Assembly: GCF_021228795.1 (NCBI RefSeq)
Contig: NZ_CP089309.1
Span: 2,542,001-2,606,000, forward strand
Length of the DNA: 64,000 nt
Origin: Thiocapsa bogorovii
GTDB taxonomy: Bacteria; Pseudomonadota; Gammaproteobacteria; Chromatiales; Chromatiaceae
Reading direction: 5' to 3'
The stretch's first letter is position 1. Every line of letters starts with the position of its first letter. Positions 1 to 9,764 of this stretch are shown in pieces. The notes under the pieces are model-generated. The model saw only the letters and a program-made list of their open reading frames with translations, searched no databases and was not told the origin of the DNA. A program made the position numbers and the translations under genes.

Positions 1-722
1 CCGGCGCGATCAGCCAGCGCAAGGGCCGTTTCGAACAAGCCGACGGCGGCACGCTCTTTCTCGACGAGATCGGCGAGATCACCCCGGCCTTTCAGGCCAA
101 GTTGCTGCGCGTCTTGCAGGAAGGCGAGTTCGAGCGGGTCGGCGGCGGGCGCACGCTCAAGGTGGACGTGCGGGTCATCGCCGCCACCAATCGCGACCTC
201 GAGGCCGAGGTGCGGGCCGGCGACTTCCGCGAGGATCTTTACTACCGCTTGAACGTCATGCCGATTCGCATGCCCGCTCTTCGCGAGCGCATCGAGGACA
301 TCCCCGACCTCGCCCGCTTTCTCGTGGAAAAGGTCTCGCGCATGCAGGGACGCGAGCTCTCGATTACCGACAGTGCACTGCGCATCCTGATGCGTCACGA
401 CTGGCCCGGCAATGTCCGCGAGCTCGAGAACTGCATGGAGCGCGCCGCGGTCATGAGCGAGCAGGGGATCATCGACCGCGACGTGATCGAGCTGACGGGC
501 TTGAACGTGGCTGCGCTCGCGAGCGAGCCGCTTCCGAGCACGCCCGCGAAGACCTCCACGATCGATTTCAACGACCCCGATATCGACGAGCGCGAGCGCG
601 TCATCGCCGCGCTGGAAGAGGCCGGCTGGGTCCAGGCCAAGGCCGCGCGACTGCTCAACATGACACCGCGCCAGATCGCCTACCGGATTCAGACGCTGAA
701 CATCAAGATGCGGCAGTTTTAG
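1..722 (+). CDS. nifA: sigma-54-dependent activator NifA, C-terminal part (5' end outside window)
   Basis: The frame is open from the left edge, so about 240 C-terminal residues are present. NifA activates nif promoters with sigma-54 RNA polymerase by ATP hydrolysis in an AAA+ domain. Visible are the stretch just after the GAFTGA loop ([16 protein letters not shown]), the Walker B segment [10 protein letters not shown], and the conserved [12 protein letters not shown] and [12 protein letters not shown] segments. The C-terminal helix-turn-helix reads [19 protein letters not shown], which is characteristic of NifA rather than NtrC or other enhancer-binding proteins. A charged linker (about residues 170-195 of the visible part) joins AAA+ and HTH. 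The N-terminal GAF domain and promoter lie outside the window. No other nif gene is seen here. Confidence 0.92.
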   Translation, partial: GAISQRKGRFEQADGGTLFLDEIGEITPAFQAKLLRVLQEGEFERVGGGRTLKVDVRVIAATNRDLEAEVRAGDFREDLYYRLNVMPIRMPALRERIEDIPDLARFLVEKVSRMQGRELSITDSALRILMRHDWPGNVRELENCMERAAVMSEQGIIDRDVIELTGLNVAALASEPLPSTPAKTSTIDFNDPDIDERERVIAALEEAGWVQAKAARLLNMTPRQIAYRIQTLNIKMRQF

Positions 723-904
723 GCCCCCGGCATCGTTCTGGCTTCTCGATCCGCGAGCCGGGTCACTCCAGCTTGAGGCCGAACGGAAAAGACACGGGCG
801 AGTTCCGGGTATCCTCCTTCGCCTGGTCAGCGATTCGACTCTCTCTTCGATATTGAGAGCATCCCTCTCACAATCGCTTGTGGGTGCGTCTGAAAGCGGA
901 GTGT

Positions 905-1480
905 TCAGAATTGTTTCACGAGCTCTGCCAGCATCCGCATGTCGGCGAGGAACCACCCAATCGCCGCGACGATCAAGCCGTCTCTGAGACTTGTCCGCCA
1001 GGTTCTTCCGCTCTTGCGGGGCGACCCGTAGCCAAGTCCGAAGAGCAGCGCCACAAGGCTGAGCTCGCTGAGTTGGAATGCAGCACCGAGGCTGAGCAAG
1101 CCGGCCGCCGCAGCCACGAAGAACAGCGTGGTCCACAACCACAGCATCAGCGCCGTGATGTTCGCTGGGCTCAATAACAATTCTTGGAGCTCGGGCGCGC
1201 TCACAGTTTTTCCCGTCGCGAACTCCCGACCGAACCCGTCGCCGTAGACGCTCGCGACATAGAGGCCCGTGCCCGTCACGAGGGTGAACAGCCCGACGAT
1301 TCTCGCCGATGGCGGGCTGTACTCCAGCCCTCCCAGCACCGCGAGGATCATGATGCTCGTCGTTGTCAGCCGCGAGGGAATGCTGCCATCCGCGACCCCG
1401 GACCTGGCCGCGGCAATCAGCTTGGCTGACACCGTCGCCTGCCGGTCTCCGGCACCGCAACCGCGCTTGCGGACCTTCAT
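905..1480 (-). CDS. small hydrophobic membrane protein, unknown function
   Basis: 191 residues. The start at 1480 is chosen because AAGGAG (1488-1493 on the complement) lies seven bases upstream; a longer frame to 1537 has no such site. The N-terminus is basic (MKVRKRGCGAGDRQ). Three or four hydrophobic stretches follow (around ILAVLGGLEY, ITALMLWLWTTLFFVAAAAG and DGLIVAAIGWFLA), so an inner-membrane location is likely. No family is recognised. It is convergent with nifA. The 230 bases upstream hold no convincing gene. Confidence 0.55.
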   Translation of the reverse strand: MKVRKRGCGAGDRQATVSAKLIAAARSGVADGSIPSRLTTTSIMILAVLGGLEYSPPSARIVGLFTLVTGTGLYVASVYGDGFGREFATGKTVSAPELQELLLSPANITALMLWLWTTLFFVAAAAGLLSLGAAFQLSELSLVALLFGLGYGSPRKSGRTWRTSLRDGLIVAAIGWFLADMRMLAELVKQF

Positions 1481-1714
1481 GTTGCGTCTCCTTAGCGCGC
1501 CCAGTGGCGCTCCGGTGGCGCTCGAGGAACAGCGCAAGACCGCGCCATGCCGCGTCGGATTCCGGAAGATCGAGGTCCTGTTGGAACAGGTGCCACATGC
1601 CTTCTTAGACGAACAAGCCGATGATGGTCAGGTCCTCCGGGGCATCGTAGTCCGGTGTCCCGCCCTACAGGTGATACGCGTGATTGCGGATTAGGGTTAC
1701 GGGCGTCCCGCTGA

Positions 1715-4700
1715 TCAACTGGCGTCTCGGACGCGGTTCGTCTCTAGCGGTTCTCTTGGCGCCCCGTTCAGCTTCTCCCGTACCCCTTGCACCACATAAT
1801 AGCTAACCGGAATCAGCAGGGTTCCGATGACCGTGGCCGCGAGCATGCCACCGAACACGGCGGTGCCGAGCGCGACCCGAGAGCCGGCGCCGGCACCGGT
1901 GGCGACCACCAGCGGGATGATGCCGAGCAGGAACGACAACGCGGTCATCATCACCGCGCGAAAGCGCAGTCGCGCGGCCTTGACCGCGGCGTCGTAGATG
2001 CTCAAGCCCTCGTTCTCGCGCTGTTCCTTGGCGAACTCGACGATCAGGATGGCGTTCTTGGCCGCGAGCCCGATCAGCATCACCAGACCAATCTGGGTAT
2101 AGAGATTCACATCCAGACCGGCCGCACCGACCGTGGCGAGCGCACCGAACACGGCGACCGGCACCGCCAGCAGCACCGCGAACGGAATCGACCAGCTCTC
2201 GTACTGAGCCACCAGGAACAGGTAGACGAACAGCAGGGCCAGACCAAAGATGATCGGCGCCTGGCCGGCGGCCTGGATCTCCTGATAGGACATGCTGGTC
2301 CACTCGTAGCCGAAGCCCGCCGGCAGCGTCTGCTCGGCGGTCTGCTCCATGGCGGCGATGGCCTGGCCGGAGCTGAAACCGGGCGCCGGGCCGCCGGAGA
2401 TGTCGGCGGAGCGGAATAGGTTGTAGCGCGACACCACCTGCGGACCGGTCTGAGACTCGACCTCAGCAAGGGTGGCTACCGGCACCATGTCGCCCTGCTT
2501 GTTGCGCACGAACAGCCGCAGAATATCGCTCGGGGTGTTGCGGAAGTCGCCCTCGGCCTGGGCCAGGACGCGCCAGGTGCGACCGAATTTGTTGAAGTCG
2601 TTGATGTAGGTCGAGCCGAGCTGGGCCTGCAGCGTCGCGAACAGCTCGCTCATCGGCACCTGCAGGGTCTGCACCTTGTCGCGGTTCACGTCCAGGAACA
2701 GCATCGGCACGTCGGCGCGGAAGGTGCTGAAGGCGGAGCCGACCGCGGGCTGCTCGTTGGCGGCGACGATCAGGCCGCGCATGACCGACGCAAACTCCTG
2801 GATGTCGCCGCCGCTGTAGTCCTGCAGCACGAACGAGAAACCGCCGGAGCTGCCAAGACCGGGGATGGCCGGCGGCACGAACGGGATCACGTTGGCGTCG
2901 GCGGTGTCGGCCGCGATCTGCTGCGCCCGGGCGACGATGGCCGGCAGGCGCAGACCCGGCTCGGAGCGTTCGGCCCAAGGCGCCAGGATCGGGATCACCA
3001 GCGCGCTGTTGGAGCCGAAGGCGCTGTTCAGCATCGAGTAGCCAGCCACCGAGATGACATTGGTCACGCCCGGGATCTCGCGCAACTGCTCCTCGACCCG
3101 GTCCAGCGCGGTCTCGGTGCGGGTCAGCGACGCCGCGTCCGGCAACTGCACCTCGATGAAGAAATAGCCCTGATCCTCTTCCGGCAGGAAGCCGGACGGC
3201 AGGTTGATGAACATCCAGACCGTGGCGGCGATCAATCCCGCATACAGCAGCACCATCAGCGTGGCCCGACGCACGGTCGTTTCCACCGCGGCCGTGTAGC
3301 CGTTGGTCAGTTTGCCGAACAGGACATTGAACCAGTTGAGCCATTTGAGCGGCTCCTGGCCGGGTTTGAGCAACACCGAGCACAAGGCCGGGCTCAGCGT
3401 CAGCGCATTGACGGAGCTGATGGCGACTGCCACCGAGATGGTGACGGCGAACTGTTGGTAGAGCTGGCCGGTGATGCCGGGCATGAAGCCCACCGGCACG
3501 AACACCGCGAGCAGCACCAGCGTGGTGGCGATGACCGCGCCGCCGACCTGATCCATGGCCTTGGCCGTCGCTGCCTTGGGATCGAGTCCCTCCTCGTCCA
3601 TGATGCGCTGGACGTTCTCGACCACGATGATGGCGTCGTCGACGACGATACCGATGGCCAGGATCAGCGCGAACAGCACGATGGTGTTGAGCGTGAAGCC
3701 AGCAACGGCCAGGAAGGCGAAGGTGCCGATCAGCGACACCGGGATGGCGATACCGGGGATCAGCGTCGAGCGCCAATCGCCGAGGAAGATGAACACCACC
3801 AGCACCACCAGCGCGATGGCGATCAACAGCGTCTCCTTGACCTCGGCAATCGACGCCTCGATGAAATTGGTCGTGTCATAGAGGATCGCGTAGTCCATAT
3901 CGTCCGGAAAGCGTGCGGACAGGTCCTCGAGCGCGGCCTTGACCTGATCCGCCACCGACAGGGCGTTCGCGTCCGGTGTCTGGTAGACCGCCAGCACCAC
4001 CGACGGCTGACCGTCGAGCCGCCCTGCGGCCGAGTAGGCCTGGGCGCCGAGCTCGACGCGGGCGACGTCCTTGACGCGGATCGCCGAGCCGTCTGGCTCG
4101 ATACGGATAATGATGTTGGCGAACTCGTCCACCTCGGACAGTCGGCCCTTGGTGGTGACGGTGTACTGGAACTGCTGGTCCGTCGGCGCCGGCGGCGCGC
4201 CGATCTGTCCCGCCGGCACCTGCACGTTCTGCTCGGCCACGGCGTTCTGCAGGTCGGAGACGCTGACACCGAGCGCGGTCATGCGGTCCGGCTTCAGCCA
4301 GAAGCGCATGCCGTAGTCCATCACGCCCAGGATCTCGGCCTTGCCGACGCCCTTCACCCGCCCCAGCGTGTCCTTGACGTTGATGGTGGCGTAGTTATTC
4401 AGGTACAGCGAGTCGAACGTCTGCTCCGGCGAGAAGATGTTGACGATCAGCAGCATATTGGTGGACTGCTTCTCGGTCTTCACACCTTGGCGCTGCACCT
4501 CTTGGGGCAGCGACGGCATCGCGGTGGAGACGCGGTTTTGCACCTTCACTTGCGCCATGTCGGCATCGGTGCCGATATCGAAGGTCACGGTGAGGCTGTA
4601 GCGGCCGTCGTTGTCGGACTTGCTGGACATGTAGATCATGCCCTCGACGCCGTTGATCTCCTGTTCGATGGGCGCGGCGACGGTCTGCTCCACGACGTCG

Positions 4701-4867
4701 GCGCTGGCGCCGGCATACTGGGTGCTGACGCTGACCGTGGGCGGCGTGATCTCCGGGAACTGCGCCACCGGCAGTCCCATCAGCGCCAACGCGCCGGCCA
4801 GCGAGATGACGATGGAGATGACGAAGGCGAACTTGGGCCGGGTGATGAAGAATTTGGACAGCGGCAT
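1715..4867 (-). CDS. RND multidrug efflux permease, AcrB/MexB (HAE1) family
   Basis: 1050 residues, the normal length for the hydrophobe/amphiphile efflux family. It is the inner-membrane proton-driven pump of a tripartite exporter. The N-terminus [19 protein letters not shown] is the typical first membrane helix. The proton-relay aspartates are present in [15 protein letters not shown] (TM4), and the partner lysine lies in [19 protein letters not shown] (TM10). Twelve membrane helices and two large periplasmic loops are evident. The gene lies 55 bases downstream of the adaptor gene and is co-oriented, so both form one operon. No TolC-like outer-membrane factor is present, so the pump probably borrows one encoded elsewhere. 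Substrate cannot be read from sequence. Confidence 0.95.
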   Translation of the reverse strand: MPLSKFFITRPKFAFVISIVISLAGALALMGLPVAQFPEITPPTVSVSTQYAGASADVVEQTVAAPIEQEINGVEGMIYMSSKSDNDGRYSLTVTFDIGTDADMAQVKVQNRVSTAMPSLPQEVQRQGVKTEKQSTNMLLIVNIFSPEQTFDSLYLNNYATINVKDTLGRVKGVGKAEILGVMDYGMRFWLKPDRMTALGVSVSDLQNAVAEQNVQVPAGQIGAPPAPTDQQFQYTVTTKGRLSEVDEFANIIIRIEPDGSAIRVKDVARVELGAQAYSAAGRLDGQPSVVLAVYQTPDANALSVADQVKAALEDLSARFPDDMDYAILYDTTNFIEASIAEVKETLLIAIALVVLVVFIFLGDWRSTLIPGIAIPVSLIGTFAFLAVAGFTLNTIVLFALILAIGIVVDDAIIVVENVQRIMDEEGLDPKAATAKAMDQVGGAVIATTLVLLAVFVPVGFMPGITGQLYQQFAVTISVAVAISSVNALTLSPALCSVLLKPGQEPLKWLNWFNVLFGKLTNGYTAAVETTVRRATLMVLLYAGLIAATVWMFINLPSGFLPEEDQGYFFIEVQLPDAASLTRTETALDRVEEQLREIPGVTNVISVAGYSMLNSAFGSNSALVIPILAPWAERSEPGLRLPAIVARAQQIAADTADANVIPFVPPAIPGLGSSGGFSFVLQDYSGGDIQEFASVMRGLIVAANEQPAVGSAFSTFRADVPMLFLDVNRDKVQTLQVPMSELFATLQAQLGSTYINDFNKFGRTWRVLAQAEGDFRNTPSDILRLFVRNKQGDMVPVATLAEVESQTGPQVVSRYNLFRSADISGGPAPGFSSGQAIAAMEQTAEQTLPAGFGYEWTSMSYQEIQAAGQAPIIFGLALLFVYLFLVAQYESWSIPFAVLLAVPVAVFGALATVGAAGLDVNLYTQIGLVMLIGLAAKNAILIVEFAKEQRENEGLSIYDAAVKAARLRFRAVMMTALSFLLGIIPLVVATGAGAGSRVALGTAVFGGMLAATVIGTLLIPVSYYVVQGVREKLNGAPREPLETNRVRDAS

Positions 4868-4922
4868 CGGGCGGCTCCTTTATTGGGCCTGGTGGGGCGC
4901 GGGCGGTTCTTGTGAGTACCGG

Positions 4923-6188
4923 CTATTGGGTCTCGTCCGGGGTCTTCTGCTCGCCGCCCGATTCGTCTTCCGCGGTCGCGCTGTCCATCGGGTCACTCGG
5001 CGCCGCCGATAGCTCGGGCTTCACCGTCAGCCCCGGGCGCACCTTCTGCACGCCATAGAGGATGACCCGCTCGCCGGGCTTCAGGCCCTCGCTGACCACC
5101 AGATTCGGCCCGAAGCGTTGGCCGGTCTCGATCCGTCGCGCCTCGACCTTGTCCTCATCGTTCACCAGCAAGACGTAGGCGCCTCCCTGGTCGGTCAGCA
5201 CCGCCGCTTGCGGAATCATCACCGCATCGATGGCCTCCTTGCGCTCGATGACCACGGTCACAAACTGCCCCGGCAACAGCAGGCGATCCGGGTTCTCGAA
5301 CTCGGCGCGGATCAGCACCGTGCCGGTCTTCTCGTCCACCTTGTTGTCGATGAAGTCGAAGCGGCCCGCGTGTTCGTAGAGGCTGCCATCCGGCAGGCGG
5401 ACCAGAGGCACATGCGTGAACTCGTCGACGGACTCCCCCTGGCGCTTGGCCTCGACGTCCTCTTGCACGAGCTCCAGGTACCAGGTCTCGGCGATGGCGA
5501 AGGCGACCTTGACCGGGTCCATCCGGTTGATGGTCGCCAACACGCCGGACTCCGGACCGATCAGATTGCCGACGTCGAGGGCGGCGAGGTCGATGCGACC
5601 TCCGATTGGAGCGACGACCTGCGTGTAGTCGACATTGAGCTGGGCCTTTTCGATATTCGCCTGGGCGGTCTGTACCGTGGCCTCCTGCACCAGCACCTCG
5701 GCCTCGGCCTCGTCGACCTTTTGCTGGCTGACGTTCTTGTCCTTGACCAATTCCTTGTAGCGAGCCAGGTCGACCTGGGCGCGGTTCAGCGAGGCATTGG
5801 CCGCGGCCAGTTCCGCCTCGGCCTGGGCCAGGGTCGCTTGATATTGCTTGGGCTCGATCTTGAACAGCACCTGCCCCTGCTCGACAACGCCGCCCTCCTG
5901 GAAACTGCGCTCCTCCAAAAAGCCGGTCACCCTGGCCCGCAGCGCCACGGTCTCGGCGGCGCGGATCTTGCCGACGAACTCGAAGAATGGATTGACCTGC
6001 TGCTCGGCGACCTCGATGACCCCCACCGCGGGTGGCTCCGACGCTTGTTGCTGCTGCTCACCGGACGAACAACCGGTTAATCCGATCGCGGCACCGATCA
6101 GGCCAACAAAAACGCTGCGAAACAGCGAGCGGCGGTGATGGGCGACAAAGGGCAACGTGCCGGCCCGGCGTGCGTCAGCGGTCTGCAT
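4923..6188 (-). CDS. RND efflux periplasmic adaptor (membrane fusion protein), lipoprotein
   Basis: 421 residues. It bridges the RND permease and an outer-membrane channel. The start has AAGGAG about ten bases upstream. After a basic lead, a lipoprotein signal ends in LTGC with the lipid-modified cysteine at residue 40. Then come the barrel/lipoyl half (AAETVALRARVTGFLEER), a long alpha-hairpin (about residues 110-180, rich in QAEAELAAANASLNRAQ-type heptads), the second lipoyl half (NVDYTQVVAPIGGRIDLA) and the beta-barrel region. The C-terminus is acidic and low in complexity. It is first in the operon with the permease at 1715-4867. No regulator gene is adjacent. Confidence 0.93.
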   Translation of the reverse strand: MQTADARRAGTLPFVAHHRRSLFRSVFVGLIGAAIGLTGCSSGEQQQQASEPPAVGVIEVAEQQVNPFFEFVGKIRAAETVALRARVTGFLEERSFQEGGVVEQGQVLFKIEPKQYQATLAQAEAELAAANASLNRAQVDLARYKELVKDKNVSQQKVDEAEAEVLVQEATVQTAQANIEKAQLNVDYTQVVAPIGGRIDLAALDVGNLIGPESGVLATINRMDPVKVAFAIAETWYLELVQEDVEAKRQGESVDEFTHVPLVRLPDGSLYEHAGRFDFIDNKVDEKTGTVLIRAEFENPDRLLLPGQFVTVVIERKEAIDAVMIPQAAVLTDQGGAYVLLVNDEDKVEARRIETGQRFGPNLVVSEGLKPGERVILYGVQKVRPGLTVKPELSAAPSDPMDSATAEDESGGEQKTPDETQ

Positions 6189-6505
6189 GATGCGATAACT
6201 CCTTGCAGGACGAAGGGAAAGCGGATTCGGAAGCGGGCGAGGTGATCAACCTGACAGCGGCCAACCGTGCTGAGGCCGCATTGTTGCATCCCTAGCTTAC
6301 TTGAGGGCGCCAAATGTTTGCAGATGCGTCAAGCTTTATGGCCAGCACCCGCTTTCTGCCACGTCATCAGTGCCAAGGGCCAAGGACCAAAGAAGCGCAT
6401 GCGTTCTGAGCAGCGGTCCTCGGCCCTGGGCGCTTGGCTCACTTGACTATTGCACAAGTTGAGCAACACGACGCGGCACGCTCGTCGCTCCGAGGCTTCG
6501 CCTCG
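6189..6505. other. intergenic region between efflux operon and amidohydrolase-like gene
   Basis: The 317 bases hold no convincing gene. They must contain the promoter of the leftward efflux operon, but no clear -35/-10 pair was found. At 6491-6505, next to the stop codon of the gene at 6506-8215, is a perfect short hairpin (CGAGGC, three-base loop, GCCTCG). It has no following T-run on the gene's strand, so a terminator role is only possible. Confidence 0.4.
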
Positions 6506-8215
6506 CTAGTTGCTGTAACGGTCCAGCACATTGCGCGTGATGCGCTCGACGAAGGGATCGCGGTCTTGCAGACCGACCACCCAGTCCGTGGTGGAGGCGG
6601 AAAAGACCTCGCCCTTGCCCTTGCGCATGTTGACCATCATGCCGGAGCCGTAGCGCAACTTGTCGCGGTTCTCCGGCGTGTCCTTGCCATAGATGGCCGC
6701 GGAGGTGAAGGCGAGATCGGCGTCACCGGCGTAGAGATAGGTGTCGAAGTTGCCGTGGTCTTCTTCCTCCTGCCCGGCGAGGGCCATGGCGATGATGGTC
6801 AGGTCCTTCGGGGCGCCGTCTTCACCGGTGGCATAGGGCAGACCATAGCGGAAGGTGTAGTCGACACCGTCGCCCTCAAAGCCGGCGATGTTGGACTTGG
6901 CGCCGAGCAGGTCACCATAGTAGAGGTCGGTCCCCTCGAGCGCCCAGTGTTTCGGACGATAGACGGTAAAGCCGCCGCTCGCCCGGGGCTGGAAGCCGCC
7001 CAATTTCATATAGATGCCCCGGGTGCCGCTGACGCCCCAGGTCTGCTGCGGCGGCCAATTGATGGCCTGCGCCTCCCAGACGCTGGTGAGCAGGTCCTTC
7101 TTCTCCGGGTCATCGCGCACCGGGTCCTCGGTGGCCGCGCGGCTCTTGTAGCAGATCAGGGTATCGCCCTCGCGGCGTGCCTGCCAGATCAGGTTGCCGG
7201 CAAAGCGCGCGAGGTGTCCGCCCGCCTCGATGTAATCGTCGATGGCCGTGCGTTCGTCGCGGGTGTGATATTCGTCGTGGCCAACCACAACCACGGTCTT
7301 GTACTGCTTGAGCAGGTCGGGGTTGCGTCCCAGGTCGTCCTGGGCGTAGTAGTCCAGCGTGTAGCCGTTGCGCTCGGCCCAGCGTGCGAACAAGGCGTCG
7401 AACATGGCCCAGCCGGCGGCGGCATAGTATTTCGAATAACCGCGCGCGTAGGCATATTCCAGGTTTGGATACCGCGGCGCGGCGCCGATCGGATACTCCT
7501 CGGTGAGCACAATCCGGGGTGCGCCGCCACGCACCCGGATCAGGCCGCGCGCCCAGGGGCGCAGGGTGCTGAGCTCTGGTGAGAAGTGGGCACGGCTCTC
7601 GCCAGCGACGCCCTCGTAGTAGTTGGAGCCGCCCCAGTCGTTATAGGCCTGCCAGGTGGTGGTGGCGGCGACGAAGGCGATGGCCGCTTGGCCGGGCGCC
7701 TTCGGGCGCAGGATGAAGAACGCCTCCTGCTCGATGCGCTGACCCTCCTCGCCGGTGACCTTGAAGGTGACGATATAGCCGCCGCTCTTCCAGGTCTCGG
7801 GGATGGCGATACTGTGGGCGACCGGCCAACCGGGTCCGACCCGGTAGGCATCCTTGGGGGTTGGATGGAGCTTGCCGGCCAGCCCCTTCTCCTCCAGCAC
7901 CACCTCCTCGGCAGCGCCATCGCGGGTCACGGTCAGGTCATAGCGATCGGCAGTGGTGCTGACATGGAGATTGACGGTATCGCCCGGCGCATAGGAGGTG
8001 GCATCGGTATAGCCCCAGACCTCCAGCTTCGATCGGTCGTCGGACGGCAAGTCAAACCATGAGTAATGGGTATTGTTGGCCCATTGGCCACGGAACTCCG
8101 CGTGCTCCATGGCGCTGTCGGCCTTGATAAAGGCATCTGCCGAGGCATTGGGAATCCAGGCGGCGCCGGCGAGCAGCCCCAGCAGCGGGGCGGCGGTAAA
8201 CAATCGTTTCAGCAT
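6506..8215 (-). CDS. secreted N,N-dimethylformamidase beta-subunit-like protein
   Basis: 569 residues from the start at 8215. The frame stays open much further upstream, but that part overlaps the next gene and lacks a signal. The start gives a clean Sec signal peptide (MLKRLFTAAPLLGLLAG, cleavage near ASA-DA). The protein matches the large-subunit C-terminal domain family of N,N-dimethylformamidase: AFVAATTTWQAYNDWGGSN, VVVVGHDEYHTRDERTAID and the YIEAGGHLARFAGN glutamine-amidotransferase-like fold segment are recognisable. The true enzyme is cytoplasmic and longer, so a periplasmic member probably acts on another amide or is a binding/catalytic relative. It follows the OprB-like porin by 155 bases on the same strand, which suggests uptake and processing of one substrate. 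Confidence 0.72.
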   Translation of the reverse strand: MLKRLFTAAPLLGLLAGAAWIPNASADAFIKADSAMEHAEFRGQWANNTHYSWFDLPSDDRSKLEVWGYTDATSYAPGDTVNLHVSTTADRYDLTVTRDGAAEEVVLEEKGLAGKLHPTPKDAYRVGPGWPVAHSIAIPETWKSGGYIVTFKVTGEEGQRIEQEAFFILRPKAPGQAAIAFVAATTTWQAYNDWGGSNYYEGVAGESRAHFSPELSTLRPWARGLIRVRGGAPRIVLTEEYPIGAAPRYPNLEYAYARGYSKYYAAAGWAMFDALFARWAERNGYTLDYYAQDDLGRNPDLLKQYKTVVVVGHDEYHTRDERTAIDDYIEAGGHLARFAGNLIWQARREGDTLICYKSRAATEDPVRDDPEKKDLLTSVWEAQAINWPPQQTWGVSGTRGIYMKLGGFQPRASGGFTVYRPKHWALEGTDLYYGDLLGAKSNIAGFEGDGVDYTFRYGLPYATGEDGAPKDLTIIAMALAGQEEEDHGNFDTYLYAGDADLAFTSAAIYGKDTPENRDKLRYGSGMMVNMRKGKGEVFSASTTDWVVGLQDRDPFVERITRNVLDRYSN

Positions 8216-8370
8216 CTGCGTTGGTCTCTTGGGGTGGTTGATCGGTTGATGGGTTGAGCGATGGCGATGGATGCGCGGTGGGACTGAGCACACCATGCAT
8301 TGCATTTGCGGTAGTGCTTGTTCGGGCGGCGCGGCACTTGGTCGGAAAGGGTTCATGGCTCGGTCTGATG

Positions 8371-9663
8371 TCAGAACACCAACCGCAGGCGCACCCCGGC
8401 GACCAGCACCTGATCGCGGGAGGTGTCCTTGGCGGGGTCCAGAATGAGTTGCAGGTCGGGGGTGAACTCCAGGTGATCGGTGAGCTGCATGCGCCAGAAG
8501 GCCTCGAGTCCGTGCTCGGTACGGTAGGGCGCGGCGTCCGGCGGCGGATCGAGATTGGGCTCCGGCGAGGCCCGCCAGGCGGCCAGCCCCAGGGTGTCGT
8601 CGTCCCAACCGAAGGGGCGGGTGAACAGAAACCCGGCGGCAAAGATCTGACGGAAGTCGGTCATGCGGCGCACGGCACGGGACCAACGCAGCATCAGGGC
8701 ATAGTCCTCGCCCAGTTCCTGGTCGGCGCTGAAGCCGATGCCCCAGCCCGAGCGCGTGTCGTTCTCCGCCACCTCGATGGCGTCGATCTGGCTGAGGGTC
8801 AGGCGATAGTTGCCGGCGCCGAGGCCGTTGATACTTGGGGTCAGCGCCGCTTCGCCGATGGCCTGCCAGTCGCCGTCGCCGGGGGAGCTGAAGTCCACCC
8901 AGTCGTCGTTGGCGCTCGCGTCGGCAAAGGTCGCCGACAGAGACCAGCGCTCGCGGCGCAGCTCCAGGTTGATGCCGAGGCCGCCGTCGGCGACCGTGTA
9001 GCCGGCGGTGCTCTCCTTGACCAGCACGCTGTTGAGATAATCGGCACGACCGTCGTGGGCGTAGCGGTTGGTGCCGGCCAGTTCCGTCAGGCCGAGCTTG
9101 CCGATGCGCGCGATCAGGCCGCTCGGCAACGGCTGCTCCCACCACAGCAGCGGCAGCCCGGTGAAGTTGGCGTCCTCGCCGAGATCGCCGTCGTTGGGCT
9201 GGGACAGCACGCCCAGGTCGTCGGCAAATTGGCCGGTGTTGCGGCGGGTGAAGTTGACCAGGTTGGTGACCCACCATTGCAGCTTGCCCGCGCCATGAAC
9301 CGGGTCGTCGGTGAGGGTCCAACTGCCGATGAAGTCCAGCTCGGCGTTGGCGGTGTTGCCGCCGCCGGGGTCGCGGCTGGTCTGGAAGATCGGGGCGTAG
9401 ACGATCTCGAAATCGAGCCCGTGACGCTGGCTCAGACGCTGCTTCATGGCGCTCCAGGCGCTGAGTGGGCCGCCCGGCAGCTCGATCCAGGCCTCGCGGG
9501 CGTCGGGATCGCGGTAGTCGTCCAGCACCCGCAGGCGGTTGGAACCCGCCGGGTCGGCCAGGGGCGATGGCGTCGGCTCGGCAGCGGTCCCGGTGCCAGC
9601 ACCGAGCGCGAGGACGAGCATGAGTGCGCCGCGGTTTCGGCCTGGGCTTGGCAATGGCATCAT
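8371..9663 (-). CDS. carbohydrate-selective porin, OprB-like
   Basis: 430 residues. The signal sequence is MLVLALGAGTGTAAEP, either from the start used or from an internal Met at 9621. The protein has the alternating amphipathic strands of an outer-membrane barrel and ends in phenylalanine (VAGVRLRLVF), the usual barrel-assembly signal. ARIGKLGLTELAGTNRYAHD and WGIGFSADQELGEDYALM resemble OprB family segments, as does FLFTRPFGWDDDTLGLAA. OprB porins pass sugars, but some relatives pass other small solutes. Repeated TGTCATC sites lie just upstream, and an AraC-type regulator is divergent. It probably forms an operon with the dimethylformamidase-like gene. Confidence 0.75.
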   Translation of the reverse strand: MMPLPSPGRNRGALMLVLALGAGTGTAAEPTPSPLADPAGSNRLRVLDDYRDPDAREAWIELPGGPLSAWSAMKQRLSQRHGLDFEIVYAPIFQTSRDPGGGNTANAELDFIGSWTLTDDPVHGAGKLQWWVTNLVNFTRRNTGQFADDLGVLSQPNDGDLGEDANFTGLPLLWWEQPLPSGLIARIGKLGLTELAGTNRYAHDGRADYLNSVLVKESTAGYTVADGGLGINLELRRERWSLSATFADASANDDWVDFSSPGDGDWQAIGEAALTPSINGLGAGNYRLTLSQIDAIEVAENDTRSGWGIGFSADQELGEDYALMLRWSRAVRRMTDFRQIFAAGFLFTRPFGWDDDTLGLAAWRASPEPNLDPPPDAAPYRTEHGLEAFWRMQLTDHLEFTPDLQLILDPAKDTSRDQVLVAGVRLRLVF

Positions 9664-9764
9664 GCGTTTGTCATCTGGGTACTGTCATCGGGTGCACTGC
9701 GGGGTTTCGGCCTCGCACCTTAAGAAATGACAGCTGTTGATGAAAAGCCGTATCTTGCCAATCG
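9664..9764. promoter_or_regulatory. divergent control region with repeated TGTCATC sites
   Basis: This 101-base gap separates the leftward porin gene from the rightward AraC-type gene. TGTCATCtGGGT at 9669-9680 is repeated as TGTCATCGGGT at 9683-9693, with a 14-base period. A third copy lies on the other strand as AATGACAG (9726-9733). Tandem half-sites near one helical turn apart are typical of AraC-family operators. The first site lies within 17 bases of the porin start codon, so binding there could hinder the polymerase or ribosome. That the neighbouring regulator binds here is inferred. Confidence 0.45.

Noticed and set aside
3455-4915. 486-codon frame opposite the RND permease
   Set aside because: Histidine-, aspartate- and glutamine-rich translation typical of an antisense shadow; the permease on the other strand is unambiguous.
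8216-9322. Upstream in-frame extension of the dimethylformamidase-like gene
   Set aside because: It would overlap the porin gene in another frame and bury the signal peptide that begins at 8215.
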